From NCBI GenBank assembly GCA_942492625.1, contig CALOFM010000042.1, positions 213,130-277,129 on the forward strand: 64,000 nt of DNA, in the 5' to 3' direction. The stretch is from Thiosymbion sp942492625. Lineage in GTDB: Bacteria > Pseudomonadota > Gammaproteobacteria > Chromatiales > Chromatiaceae. The position numbers and the translations under genes were made by a program. Shown in pieces: positions 43,341 through 51,769 of the stretch. The notes beneath the pieces are model-generated. The model saw only the letters and a list, made by a program, of their open reading frames with translations, made no database searches and was not told where the DNA came from. Within the stretch, counting starts at the first letter, position 1. Each line of letters begins with the position of its first letter.

Positions 43341-44672
43341 CTAGAGATCGCGTCCCAGATTGGCCCGTCCCAATCGGCGGCGCAGATGCTCGTGACCGAA
43401 GAAGTGCTCGCGTAGCGCCGCCTCGATCTCACGCTCCAGGCGTTGCGCCTCCAGGGGCGCGAGTGCTTTTTGGTGCGCGCGCACATCGGCCCGAGGCAGC
43501 TCGGCGTTGGACAATTGCAGGATATCCCGCAGTTCGCAGAAGGCTTGCCAGCCCTTCTCCAAGCCGGTGGCCGCGGTGGCAAAGCGCTCATCCTTGTCGA
43601 AACGGTGGACGAGTGTTGTGAGATGCTCGATGGCGCGTCGCTCGGGCAGTGTCCGTGCCCCCTGTATCCAACAGGCGGCGCGTTGCAACGCCTGTTGACA
43701 GCGCTGGAAGAACGCCAGATGCACCAAGGCGAACGGATAAAGCAGGTCCTTGGTGCCATCGCCTTCGAGTATCCACAACACCAGCGCCAACACATCCTCG
43801 CGGACCAAACCTTTGCCGAAGCGTCCCTCGTGCGGGCTGGAGGTGGCGTAGCAGCGCAACTCCCGCAGCAAGACCCGCAGGTCCGAACGGACCTTGCTCG
43901 CCTTCAACAGCCTGCGCAGCAAAGCATAAGGCTGATCGAAGAGCTTCTTGCCCACCGCCGCCAGAAAATGATAGTGGCAGATCAGATCGGGAATGCCTTG
44001 CTCGCGCAACGCAGCAACCGCCTTGGCACCTCCCTTGCCCATGTCGCGGACGATGGCGATGGGATCGCCGAACAGCCGTGTCGTCTCCTCGACCAGGGGG
44101 CGCAGATGATCCTCATGCTCCGAGGGGATGCGCCCGGCCACCAACACCCAGCCGCGCCACCCGTCCATGCACACGAACAGCCCGCCCTTGCCGTGCTCGC
44201 AGGTGGCATCGATGTGCAGCGGATAACCGTTCCCGAGGGCGGCGCGCAGTTGCGCCACGCGTGCCAAGTGCAGCGCTTCGAGCAAGACGAGAAAGCGGTC
44301 ACAGAGATTGGAGATGCTACCCTCGGAGAGGTGGATGCCCGATTGCCGCTCAAGCGCGTCGCGGATCTCCCGGCGTTGGCGATTCTCCAGATAACGGGCG
44401 CGACCGACATGGACGATCAGGTCATAACCGCTGTGTTGACGCGTCTTCACCAGCCGGGCGAGTGCGTTGGAGCCGATCACCGGATGCGTCGGATCCGCGC
44501 TGCAGTGCTTGAGCGTCTCGCTCGCCCGGAAGGCGCCCGCCGCCAGGGTGATCACCCGCCGCGAACGGCTCTTGTGGACCTTCAGCGCCCCGTTGCAGAC
44601 CGGGCACCGCTCGGCCTCCGCGACAAACTCAATACCGGGGACGTCCCCCGCCTCGCTCGTGGCTCGTGCCAC
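43341..44672 (-). CDS. Putative DDE-type transposase of the two-gene IS
   Basis: A 443-residue protein. An N-terminal zinc-ribbon-like motif (CPVCNG) is followed by a basic stretch. The catalytic-looking core has YPLHIDATCEHGKGGLFV, then AIVRDMGKGGAKAV, then LICHYHFLAAVGKKLFD. The order of Asp, Asp and C-x-x-H/HYHFL resembles Mutator-like and other DDE transposases. A C-terminal helical region ends in RRLGRANLGRDL. The element's inverted repeats support a transposase role, but the family is not recognised. Confidence 0.72.
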   Translation of the reverse strand: MARATSEAGDVPGIEFVAEAERCPVCNGALKVHKSRSRRVITLAAGAFRASETLKHCSADPTHPVIGSNALARLVKTRQHSGYDLIVHVGRARYLENRQRREIRDALERQSGIHLSEGSISNLCDRFLVLLEALHLARVAQLRAALGNGYPLHIDATCEHGKGGLFVCMDGWRGWVLVAGRIPSEHEDHLRPLVEETTRLFGDPIAIVRDMGKGGAKAVAALREQGIPDLICHYHFLAAVGKKLFDQPYALLRRLLKASKVRSDLRVLLRELRCYATSSPHEGRFGKGLVREDVLALVLWILEGDGTKDLLYPFALVHLAFFQRCQQALQRAACWIQGARTLPERRAIEHLTTLVHRFDKDERFATAATGLEKGWQAFCELRDILQLSNAELPRADVRAHQKALAPLEAQRLEREIEAALREHFFGHEHLRRRLGRANLGRDL

Positions 44673-44719
44673 TTCCGCCGCCGACCAGCCCGCTTGTTGG
44701 GCGTGCCCTCGCAGTCGGC

Positions 44720-45418
44720 TCAGGATTTCGAGCTGCCCCCTTTTTTGCCGATAGACGCCAGGTCATACCGAGCAAAGACCGCTTCGACCTGTCCCATCGC
44801 AACCGGTGGCGAGTGTCCCCGCAGATAACGCACCACCTCCGCCGCTTCGGCCCCGGGATGATGCAAGAGCGTCAATAGCACTTGGATGACGATCCCGTCG
44901 GGAACGCCGGTTTCGGTCCGCACCGTTTTCCCCGCGTCGAGCAACGCTCCCCGGCGCTGAATCTGCACCGCACGGATATCCGCGTCCCGATGCAGATACA
45001 CGTACAGTTGCGCCAGATGCTCGCGCTCAATCTCACCGCGGCGCAACAGCGTCAGTAGCGTGTTATGGACCCGTACCCGTACCCGCTCCTGCAGCTCCCG
45101 GTGGGTGGCCCCAGCCTCCATCTCGTACACCAAACGCCGAACCGTCTTTCCAAGGCTGCCATCCACCGAGAAATGAACATCGCCCACACTCCATAACCCG
45201 AGCCGATCGTAGCGCGAAGGCTCATGCAGACAATAGAAACGACCGTTGTGATTGTAGCTGCGCCGGTAGGGTATCTGTCGCAGGTGACGGAAGGCGGTCA
45301 TTGAGGAGGCGCCCCCCAGCGCCACCTGGATGCGGGGCAGATCCACCACCGTCTCCGAGGCAAACAAATCACGCAAGGTCTCCGCGGATCGGGGCTGGGC
45401 CATCGCTCGCTCTGTCAC
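44720..45418 (-). CDS. Accessory protein of the two-gene IS
   Basis: A 232-residue protein 47 bases upstream of the transposase gene and inside the same inverted repeats. The N-terminal half looks like a DNA-binding winged helix (VALGGASSMTAFRHLRQIPY), and HTHRELQ-like and VHNTLLTLLRRGEIEREHL segments follow with YVYLHRD. I do not know its function; target or end recognition is a guess from its position. Confidence 0.65.
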   Translation of the reverse strand: MTERAMAQPRSAETLRDLFASETVVDLPRIQVALGGASSMTAFRHLRQIPYRRSYNHNGRFYCLHEPSRYDRLGLWSVGDVHFSVDGSLGKTVRRLVYEMEAGATHRELQERVRVRVHNTLLTLLRRGEIEREHLAQLYVYLHRDADIRAVQIQRRGALLDAGKTVRTETGVPDGIVIQVLLTLLHHPGAEAAEVVRYLRGHSPPVAMGQVEAVFARYDLASIGKKGGSSKS

Positions 45419-45655
45419 AGTAAAGACTATCGCTTTGTCACATGATCCTTACTATAACAGTTTCGTGCAGCAAAACCGCCTCTGAGCACCCGAAAATCCA
45501 GGATTCAGCCGAAAACTGACCAGAAAATTGATGGGGTAAGGACTGAAGGAAGACGGGAGGAAAAGCTAAATCAACAGGTTACAGAAGGTAACCGTTGTCT
45601 GACGCGGTACCTATTTTACCAAAATACCGCTTTTAATTCAGCCAGATAATGCGAA

Positions 45656-46012
45656 TTACAGCAGCCAGAACACGGCCTTGCGATGACCCTGCACACGACG
45701 GATATCCAGTCCGTCGAGTAGCCAGCGCAGCTCCCGTACCGAGACCTCAATGGCGGTACCGGCCACTTCGCCCTGCGGCCAGCGGAAGCGCTCGCGCTCC
45801 AGGCGCCGATACCACAGCCAGAAGCCGTTGCGCTGCCAGAACAGGATCTTGATCTTGTCGCGGCCCCGGTTGCAGAAGACGAAGAGGCAGCCGCTGAATG
45901 GGTCTTGCTCCAGGACGTCCTGCACCAAGACCGCCAGGCCGTCGATTTGCTTGCGCATATCCGTGGCGCCCAAGGCCAGATAGACCCGGGTGTGCTCGAT
46001 CGGGACGATCAC
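45656..46012 (-). CDS. tnpB: IS66 family accessory protein TnpB
   Basis: A 118-residue protein with the hallmark IS66 Orf2 sequence: YLALGATDMRKQIDGLAVLV, GCLFVFCNRGRDKIKILFW and GFWLWYRRLERERF. It overlaps tnpA by four bases. It is essential with TnpC in active IS66 elements, but TnpC is absent here. Confidence 0.93.
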   Translation of the reverse strand: MIVPIEHTRVYLALGATDMRKQIDGLAVLVQDVLEQDPFSGCLFVFCNRGRDKIKILFWQRNGFWLWYRRLERERFRWPQGEVAGTAIEVSVRELRWLLDGLDIRRVQGHRKAVFWLL

Positions 46013-46353
46013 GCTACCGCCTCCAAGGTCGCGAGCACGCGTTCGAGCGTCACGGCATCAAACTCCGGGCTGATCTCGATTCGTACCCCTTTGCCCACCA
46101 CCAGGGTCAGGCCACTGCCCGGGTGCGACGGCTTGTCTGCGCACACCCGCACCGGCATCAGTTGGGTCCCGGACATCCGACCACCGTCTGGTCGATCCCC
46201 CGGTAGCCGTCGGCGCCAGTAGCGTAAGCTGCTCTGGCCAATCCCGCGCTCGGCACAAAACCCCCGCTGGCTCTGCCCGCTCGCCTCGTACTCCTTTACC
46301 AGTGCCGCCCATTGCTCCGGCGTCCTTCGTTCCAGCCTCTCGATCTGTGTCAT
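46009..46353 (-). CDS. tnpA: IS66 family accessory protein TnpA
   Basis: A 114-residue protein with an N-terminal HTH (WAALVKEYEASGQSQRGFCA, then GIGQSSLRYWRRRL) and a C-terminal strand region VRIEISPEFDAVTLERVLATLE, as in IS66 Orf1. Its stop overlaps the tnpB start. Confidence 0.9.
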   Translation of the reverse strand: MTQIERLERRTPEQWAALVKEYEASGQSQRGFCAERGIGQSSLRYWRRRLPGDRPDGGRMSGTQLMPVRVCADKPSHPGSGLTLVVGKGVRIEISPEFDAVTLERVLATLEAVA

Positions 46354-46465
46354 CAGCTAACCCACATTCCGGTCGTTCGTCGTGGGGTCATTTTCTCGGC
46401 TGCGATGCGGCGAGGGAAGAAGTAGATCGCTGGACGCTTACGAGCGAAGAAGATTCGATCGGTCA

Positions 46466-46483
46466 TGACAGAAATCGCCTAAA
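46466..46483. repeat. MITE/REP-like element, end fragment E
   Basis: TGACAGAAATCGCCTAA is the inverted outer arm of the palindromic family seen at 22440. Only one arm is left. Read on the minus strand it begins TTTAGGCGATT and supplies the TAG stop of the membrane protein fragment at 46479. Confidence 0.5.
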
Positions 46484-46590
46484 GGCTGCCCGTAACTTGC
46501 GCCAGCAGAAAGTAACCTCCCACGAGGGCAATGAGCGCACCCGACAACCGAACAAACAGGGCCCCCGCCGGCCAGCTCAAGAGCAGGCCG
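46479..46590 (-). pseudogene. C-terminal fragment of an unidentified membrane protein
   Basis: On the minus strand, GIGLLLSWPAGALFVRLSGA then LIALVGGYFLLAQVTGSL ends at a TAG. It is strongly hydrophobic with two helix-like halves and is cut off upstream by an in-frame stop near 46600. It resembles the end of a small transporter or exporter, but the family cannot be named. It overlaps the region upstream of mtgA, so it argues against the earliest mtgA starts. Confidence 0.4.
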
Positions 46591-46605
46591 ATGCCAAATA
46601 CTCAG

Positions 46606-47370
46606 ATGAACGGAGACATTATCTTATATTCTCCGCAATCACTCTCGGTCAGGCCAGTGTCAGCAACCTTGAGATCCATTGCAAAGAAACTCGGCGTCTT
46701 GCTGATGCGCGGGCTGCTCGGCCTCCTGGTGGTGAGTGCGCTGCTGGTCCTTTGCCTACGCTGGCTGGACCCACCCACCTCCTCGTTTATGATTCAGCAC
46801 TGGATTTCGGCCCGGGCAACCGGCAGCGAAGAGCCATATCTGCACTACGAGTGGGTGGATTGGGAGGCCATCGCTGCAGCCGTTCCGCTGGCGGTCGTCG
46901 CCGAGGAAGACCAACGCTTTCCCCATCACCGGGGATTCGACCTGGTGGAGATGGAGAAGGCATGGGAAAGATTCCGATCCGGAGGAAGACTGCGCGGTGC
47001 GAGCACCATCAGTCAGCAGGTGGCCAAGAACCTGTTCCTTTGGAAGAACAAGGATCTGGTACGCAAGGGGCTGGAGGCCTGGCTCACGTTGGCTATCGAG
47101 CTCACCTGGTCCAAGCGGCGCATCCTGGAGGTCTACCTCAACATCGCCCAGCTCGGCCCCGACACGTACGGCGTGGGCGCGGCGAGTTGGCGATATTTCA
47201 ACCGCCCCCCCGCGGCTCTGCGCGAGCGTGACGCCGCCCGGCTCGCGGCCGTGCTGCCCAACCCGGTGCGCCACCGCCTCGACGCGCCGTCTCGGTACCT
47301 GAACCAGCGCGCGGCCTGGGTGCGCAAGCAGATGCGCCAGCTCGGCGCAGACTATCTCGCCGGACTCTAA
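46606..47370 (+). CDS. mtgA: Monofunctional biosynthetic peptidoglycan transglycosylase MtgA
   Basis: A single-pass inner-membrane GT51 glycosyltransferase that polymerises lipid II. The anchor is RGLLGLLVVSALLVLCLRWL. The catalytic motifs are AVVAEEDQRFPHHRGFD (catalytic Glu), GASTISQQVAKNLFLW, RILEVYLNIAQLGP and AARLAAVLPNP. The start is uncertain: 46606 (MNGDIILYSP) is preferred because earlier in-frame codons lie in the antisense membrane-protein fragment; later starts near VRPVSATLR are possible. Confidence 0.93.
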   Translation: MNGDIILYSPQSLSVRPVSATLRSIAKKLGVLLMRGLLGLLVVSALLVLCLRWLDPPTSSFMIQHWISARATGSEEPYLHYEWVDWEAIAAAVPLAVVAEEDQRFPHHRGFDLVEMEKAWERFRSGGRLRGASTISQQVAKNLFLWKNKDLVRKGLEAWLTLAIELTWSKRRILEVYLNIAQLGPDTYGVGAASWRYFNRPPAALRERDAARLAAVLPNPVRHRLDAPSRYLNQRAAWVRKQMRQLGADYLAGL

Positions 47371-47409
47371 GCCTCAGGAAGCGGCCGTACTGCGATTCTG
47401 GTGTAGATT

Positions 47410-47690
47410 TTATTGCCGCCCGCAACCACGCTTTGGCGAACGGATTGGGCAACAGCGGCCCGTGCCAATTAGCAAACGCACGACGACGGAATCGAAGATG
47501 CGGCCAAACTCGATACCGGCGTCGATCGCCGCTCGGATCTCGCCATCCGTCGCGTGTCCGAGATTGACCCATTCCAACCTTGCACGGCCGCCGTCGTCGT
47601 CCCGCTTGCGCGACTGGGCGGCGTAGAGGGTACCGGCACTCAGCTCGCCATTGGCGCCGGCGACGAACGTGAAGAAGGGGTTTTTGGCCC
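47410..47690 (-). pseudogene. Fragment of a PhoX-like (DUF839) phosphatase
   Basis: FTFVAGANGELSAGTLYAAQ followed by LEWVNLGHATDGEIRAAIDA and GIEFGRIFD matches the middle of PhoX/DUF839 proteins as I remember them. The start and the C-terminal third are missing and the frame ends in non-homologous sequence. A decayed calcium-dependent alkaline phosphatase is the likeliest source; confidence is limited. Confidence 0.45.
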
Positions 47691-47870
47691 AAACCGTCAA
47701 AAATCTGCGCTAGCGTCTGAGGCGAAATCCAGCAGGAATCGGTCGATGGTGGCCTGTCAGGAAGCTTATTAGAATCATAGGGATATAAAGGCGGCTGCGG
47801 CGGTTTCGGGAGGCATCGAGGTGCGGATCTCCGTTATGATCGGTATTTTTACGTTGCCTCCGGCGGTCGC

Positions 47871-48962
47871 ATGTCCGACTTTTCGCTCGACGATCTTGAC
47901 GGTGATAGCCTCCCCCAGAGCGGTGATCGTCTGCAGATCCTTTCGCCGGAAGAGTACAAACTGCTGTGGGGCTTTCCGCGCTTCACCCAGAGCGACCGGG
48001 ACCTTTTCTTCACGCTGACGGCACCCGAGCGCGAGGCCATCGAGCAACGCCGTTCGGTCCGCACCAAGATTCACTTTCTGCTGCACCTGGGCTACTTCCG
48101 CGCCCGCCAGCGCTTCTTCCGCTTCGATCTCCCGGCTGTGCGCGACGACGTCGACTATCTGCGCCGACGCTACTTCGACAACAAGGCGGTTGCCGATCTC
48201 ACTGTCTCCGACCACACCCGCAAGCGCCACGTCGAGGCGATCCTCGGGCTGTTTCGGTATCGCCTCTGCGCTCTCGACGAGCGGCTCCTGCTCGAGGCCC
48301 ATGCCCGCCAAGCCGCGCGCATCTCCAGCCGCCCGATCTACGTCCTGCGGGAGCTGGTGGATCTGCTGCGCCGGGAACGGGTCGTGCTGCCGGGATATAC
48401 CATTCTCCAGAACATGGTGCGCGGGGCGCTGGCGTTCGAGCGCAAACGCCTGGCCGGTGCTCTCGAAGGGTTAATCGGTGCCGAGGACGCCGGATACCTG
48501 GATCGCCTTCTCGCCGACGACGCGGGTCTGCATGCGATCACCACCATCAAGCGCCAGCCCCGGGATTTCAGCTACCAGCAGCTGCTTGCGGAAATCGATC
48601 GTGGTCAGCAGCTGCGGGCCCTGTTCACCCTGTCCGAGCGCATCATCGCCCGCCTTGAGCTATCCGCAGAGAGCGTGCGCTACTACGCCTCCCTGGTCGA
48701 ATACTACACGGTCTACAAGCTCAAGAGGATGGACCGCGAGGCGGTCCATCTGTATCTGCTGTGCTTCGCCCACGACCGCTATGAGCGGCTCAACGACAAT
48801 CTCCCGGGCGCTTTCTGCTCTCTGGTACGGTGCTACGTTGACGAGGTCGGTGCCGCCACCAAGGAGGCCATCTTACGTTTAGGTCACCTGGCCGGTAGGC
48901 CCAAGCTGCGGGCTTGGCCGTCGCTGGAAAGGGAGGGTGTCCGCTCCGGAACTGTGAGGTAG
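47871..48962 (+). pseudogene. tnpA: Tn3-family transposase N-terminal fragment
   Basis: The first 335 residues match the DUF4158/N-terminal part of Tn3-family TnpA: LSPEEYKLLWGFPRFTQSDR, RTKIHFLLHLGYFRARQRFF and the helical region to VRCYVDEVGAATKEAI. Full-length TnpA is about 1,000 residues, so the DDE domain is missing. The homology stops near 48885, about 50 bases before the inverted repeat of the DUF1670 element. No 38-bp Tn3 end is visible upstream. Confidence 0.85.
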
Positions 48963-50735
48963 CAATACCTTTGAGACAGTTCACAAAAGGAGCAGACACC
49001 CATGAGCGTACCTATCGCAAACTCCGCCGAGGATCAAGCACGCCGGCTGCAACACAAGACCCGGGATGCGCGTCTTGCCCACTTGGCGGTCGAAGGCGCG
49101 GGGATTTCTCCCTGGGAAGCCGATGTCTTGGTCGATGTAGTCAACGAGGTCTATTTCACCGAGCCCGCGGAGCGCCCCCTGCAGGCCGGACAGATGCGCT
49201 ATGTCTGCGTGGCGTTGAGCGAGGGTGCCGGCAAACCGCTGCAGCGCTGTAAGCAGCAGACGGTGGTGCTGAGTCTGCTGGATCGTGATGATCCGCAGGT
49301 GCTGGCGCAGCAGAGCGCCGATGGTCTGCGCCGGCATCGCATTCAGCGCCTGACCGAGGAGTCGCGCCAACAGGGTGGGTTGTTGTCGCAGGAGGATCTG
49401 GCGCAGCTTCTGTGCTGCAGTGTACGCACCATCCGGCGTGATATCCGTGAGCTGCGTGAGCGCCATGGGATCATGGTGGCCACCCGTGGTCAGCAAAAGG
49501 ACATTGGCCCGACCGTCTCGCATAAAGGGGTGGCAATCGGCCATTGGCTTGGCGGCTGCGAGCCCCTGGAGGTCGCACGCAAGATCAATCATTCCCTGCA
49601 TGCGGTGGAGCGCTATCTGCAGCATTTCTCACGGGTGGTGTTTCTCGCAGGCAAAGGGTTCGAGCCGTTGCAGATCGCCTTGACGGTGGGAATCTCCTCG
49701 GCGAACGTCAAGAGCTATCTGGAGATCCATGAGGCGACGCATTGGCAAAGCCGCTACGCGGATCGCTATCGGGAGATCGCGCTGATCGGCGATCAACACT
49801 TCGCGGCCGAAGACCTAAAAAAGGGGCCTGCTTCGCGGCCAGCGAGCCTCAAGCGGCGCCAGGAGGCGCACATGAGCAAGCGTCTCGCCGACCATGACGC
49901 CACCTATGGCCCCCAGGAGTTCAAGAGCTTCCCCGGAGCGCTCAACGCCTTCTTCAGCACCGAATGCCCCCAGCTCGGCGGTCAACGCACCCGCCAGGTG
50001 CTGGTGCAATCGATCGTGCAAATGATCGAGCGGTTCTACCCCCCGAGCTCCCATCTGCGTCCCGGGCAGACGCCGTGGGTGACCGTGGACAAAGACGAAA
50101 AGGGCTCCTACGGCAAACGCATGAGTCAGACCCGACTGACCAGTGTGGTGCTCGACTTGGTCCCAGCCAACGAGGCCACCGAGCGCAAAGAGGGCAAGAA
50201 GCTGCGCGAGATCAAGAAGGACGCGGTGGCACGGGTGTTCACCCGGGGCTATGAGCAGGGCGGCTGCCTGACCAATGTCGAGACCGCCTTGCTGCTGAAG
50301 ATGTCCCCTTCCACCGTCAGCAAGTACACCCGTGAATGGGAGCTGGAGCACGGTACCCTGCTGCCGCGACGCGGCACCATCCACGACATGGGCCCCACGC
50401 TGACGCACAAGAAGGAGATCATCGAACGGCTGTTTCTGCAGGGCAAATCCGTCGAGCAAGTCATGCGCGAGACCTACCACAGTGCCGAAGCTATAACCCG
50501 CTACATCGTCGCCTTCAAGCAAGTGCTCTTATGCCACCGCAAAGGGCTATCCACTGAGGAAATCGCCTTCTCCGTGAAAATGTCGAAACGACTGGTCGAG
50601 GAATACCTGAGATTGATCACCGAGCTCGCCACGAAGAACCAATCCCTCGATCGGTTGATCGAGGACTCCCTCGGTAGCCTCTTGAACTCCGACAAGGAGA
50701 TCAATACCGTGTAAGCCAATTCGCAGCGGACACCC
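48935..50735 (+). mobile_element. DUF1670 element bounded by short inverted repeats
   Basis: GGGTGTCCGCT at 48935-48945 recurs inverted as AGCGGACACCC at 50725-50735, and the match continues imperfectly inward (CCGGAACTG against GCGAATTGG). The 1.8-kb interval contains only the DUF1670-type frame. It joins a Tn3 fragment on the left to a broken MerR gene on the right, as expected of an inserted unit. No target duplication is visible. Confidence 0.6.
49002..50714 (+). CDS. Double DUF1670 protein (two homologous halves in one frame)
   Basis: A 570-residue frame starting after GGAG (MSVPIANSAEDQARRLQHKT). Residues 120-265 and 415-560 are clearly homologous: QEDLAQLLCCSVRTIRRDIR against NVETALLLKMSPSTVSKYTR, then DIGPTVSHKG against DMGPTLTHKK, then AGKGFEPLQIALTVGIS against HRKGLSTEEIAFSVKMS. 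Each half has an HTH. Inside the frame an ATG at 49872 has its own AGGAGG at five-base spacing, so the second half (280 residues) can be made separately. This suggests two fused or overlapping genes. No DDE, HUH or recombinase motif is evident. Confidence 0.75.
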   Translation: MSVPIANSAEDQARRLQHKTRDARLAHLAVEGAGISPWEADVLVDVVNEVYFTEPAERPLQAGQMRYVCVALSEGAGKPLQRCKQQTVVLSLLDRDDPQVLAQQSADGLRRHRIQRLTEESRQQGGLLSQEDLAQLLCCSVRTIRRDIRELRERHGIMVATRGQQKDIGPTVSHKGVAIGHWLGGCEPLEVARKINHSLHAVERYLQHFSRVVFLAGKGFEPLQIALTVGISSANVKSYLEIHEATHWQSRYADRYREIALIGDQHFAAEDLKKGPASRPASLKRRQEAHMSKRLADHDATYGPQEFKSFPGALNAFFSTECPQLGGQRTRQVLVQSIVQMIERFYPPSSHLRPGQTPWVTVDKDEKGSYGKRMSQTRLTSVVLDLVPANEATERKEGKKLREIKKDAVARVFTRGYEQGGCLTNVETALLLKMSPSTVSKYTREWELEHGTLLPRRGTIHDMGPTLTHKKEIIERLFLQGKSVEQVMRETYHSAEAITRYIVAFKQVLLCHRKGLSTEEIAFSVKMSKRLVEEYLRLITELATKNQSLDRLIEDSLGSLLNSDKEINTV

Positions 50736-50749
50736 GTCCTGCACCGGTC

Positions 50750-50880
50750 ACGTGGCCTTATTTGCGTTCCGGGTTGGGGAAACCGTAACGCCGCTCCCAG
50801 ATGCGCAACGTATCCCGGCCGATACCCGTGTCGCGCTCGACGGTGCCGATGGAGAACAAAGCTTTGGCCTCTCATGTCAT
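50750..50880 (-). pseudogene. MerR-family regulator N-terminal fragment
   Basis: On the minus strand, EAKALFSIGTVERDTGIGRD then TLRIWERRYGFPNPERK is the winged-helix N-terminus of a LitR/CarH-like MerR protein. It stops at TAA right after PERK, about 15 bases before the DUF1670 inverted repeat, and the codon before the match is preceded by TGA in frame. Its closest relative in the window is the gene at 56247. Confidence 0.65.
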
Positions 50881-50925
50881 GGACGTGTTATAGACTACTA
50901 CTATACCAGACAAAAAAATTTAACT

Positions 50926-50959
50926 TTGTCCTAGACAAGATAAAAAGTTTCCGTATACT
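50926..50959 (+). promoter_or_regulatory. Promoter with operator-like palindrome for the small gene at 51022
   Basis: The 13-bp palindrome TTGTCCTAGACAA lies at 50926-50938. Its right half contains the -35 TAGACA (50932-50937). A 16-base spacer leads to -10 TATACT (50954-50959). The identical 13-mer, the same -35, spacer length and a matching -10 precede the paralogous gene at 56107. Placement over the -35 suggests repression by the adjacent MerR protein. Confidence 0.7.
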
Positions 50960-51021
50960 TCGCACATCAGCAGCGCACTGCCATCCCTCACCAATACGAA
51001 CTGACGACAGGAGACGACGCG

Positions 51022-51186
51022 ATGAGCAACTACGAGAAGCAGGTTCAGGCGACCAGCCAGTACTACGATCGGGAGATGAGCAAGATCGAGCAGGGTGGAG
51101 GTGAGATCCTCTCGTCCGTGGTTCCGGGAAGCAACCTGCACCAGAAGATCCACAACCCCGTGACCGAAGGCATCGACGAAGGCTGA
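51022..51186 (+). CDS. Small protein (54 aa), paralogue of the gene at 55934
   Basis: MSNYEKQVQATSQYYDREMS starts at 51022 behind GACAGGAGACGAC. The N-terminal 20 residues match the gene at 55934 (MSNNEQRILATEKYYDRDMR), including the ATxxYYDR core, and the C-termini differ. It has no signal peptide or membrane segment; it is hydrophilic and probably cytoplasmic. Its promoter carries the shared 13-bp palindrome and it is divergent from a broken MerR gene. A hairpin terminator follows at 51240. I do not recognise the family. Confidence 0.75.
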   Translation: MSNYEKQVQATSQYYDREMSKIEQGGGEILSSVVPGSNLHQKIHNPVTEGIDEG

Positions 51187-51239
51187 CACCGGAAAAGTTC
51201 AGACCGCGAGGCGGTGCATTCGCCTGCCGCGAATCCAAG

Positions 51240-51266
51240 AAGGGCGCCACTACGACGGCGCCCTTT
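51240..51266 (+). terminator. Terminator after the small gene
   Basis: AAGGGCGCC and GGCGCCCTT pair around a seven-to-eight-base loop, ending in a short T-run. Confidence 0.75.
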
Positions 51267-51402
51267 CACGTTGAGCTGACAGCTGGTCACAGAACCTGTG
51301 GACCCACCGGAAGCGAGGACCAGCACCTCAACCAGGCGTCGGGTTTTGAGGAACGGTCCGTCTCAGCGACGCCACCTTGCGCAACTGAAGTGGAAGTGAT
51401 GA

Positions 51403-51666
51403 TTGATCGGCGCGCCGCGGATTGGTTTGACATCGGATGGGCGGCTTACACGGGGAGGGCTTCGCGCGCTCGATTGCTTTCCTCCTTCGGGCGAACTGGA
51501 TGCGCAGCGGCACTGGCTGGGGGGATTCGGCGCGGCTTGGGTTTCGAACCTCGACACCGCGGAGTCGGTGTTTGAGGCGCTCGCTCGGGTCCTTGATCAG
51601 CGAGCAGAGCTAATGCGCCAATTGCTGTATCAAACCGCAGAAAAGCACTTGCAGACGTTGCATTAA
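51403..51666 (+). CDS. Doubtful 87-residue open frame
   Basis: The second half (LDAQRHWLGGFGAAWVSNLD, then TAESVFEALARVLDQRAELM) looks like an amphipathic helical protein, while the first half has no coding character. It could be the end of a decayed gene. No Shine-Dalgarno is evident. The rest of 51267-51769 holds nothing I can support. Confidence 0.3.
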   Translation: MIGAPRIGLTSDGRLTRGGLRALDCFPPSGELDAQRHWLGGFGAAWVSNLDTAESVFEALARVLDQRAELMRQLLYQTAEKHLQTLH

Positions 51667-51769
51667 GGCGCAAGGCACCACCACCGGGCCTGGTGCGCTC
51701 CCGTCGGCTCCGCCCGCTGCAGCGGCTTACCCGTTGGTTATCCAGTCCATACAAGTGGAGATGAACCGT

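Larger units (their letters stand above)
43071..45609 (-). mobile_element. Two-gene insertion sequence with 20-bp perfect inverted repeats
   Basis: TACCGCGTCAGACAACGGTT at 43071-43090 recurs exactly inverted at 45590-45609, giving a 2,539-bp element. It contains two minus-strand genes, a smaller upstream one and a Cys-rich transposase-like one. The left end cuts the DUF1501 gene and the right end abuts an IS66 remnant. Because the flanks do not belong together, no target duplication can be confirmed. I cannot assign the IS family. Confidence 0.8.
45610..46370 (-). mobile_element. IS66-family remnant lacking tnpC
   Basis: Intact tnpA and tnpB genes in the usual overlapping order are present, but the large transposase gene tnpC, which should follow at lower coordinates, is replaced by the neighbouring IS. 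The element should be immobile without help in trans. Confidence 0.8.

Noticed and set aside
43443..44828. A 461-codon plus-strand frame opposite the IS transposase
   Set aside because: It mirrors the minus-strand transposase in complementary codon positions and lacks any family motif; a GC-rich shadow.
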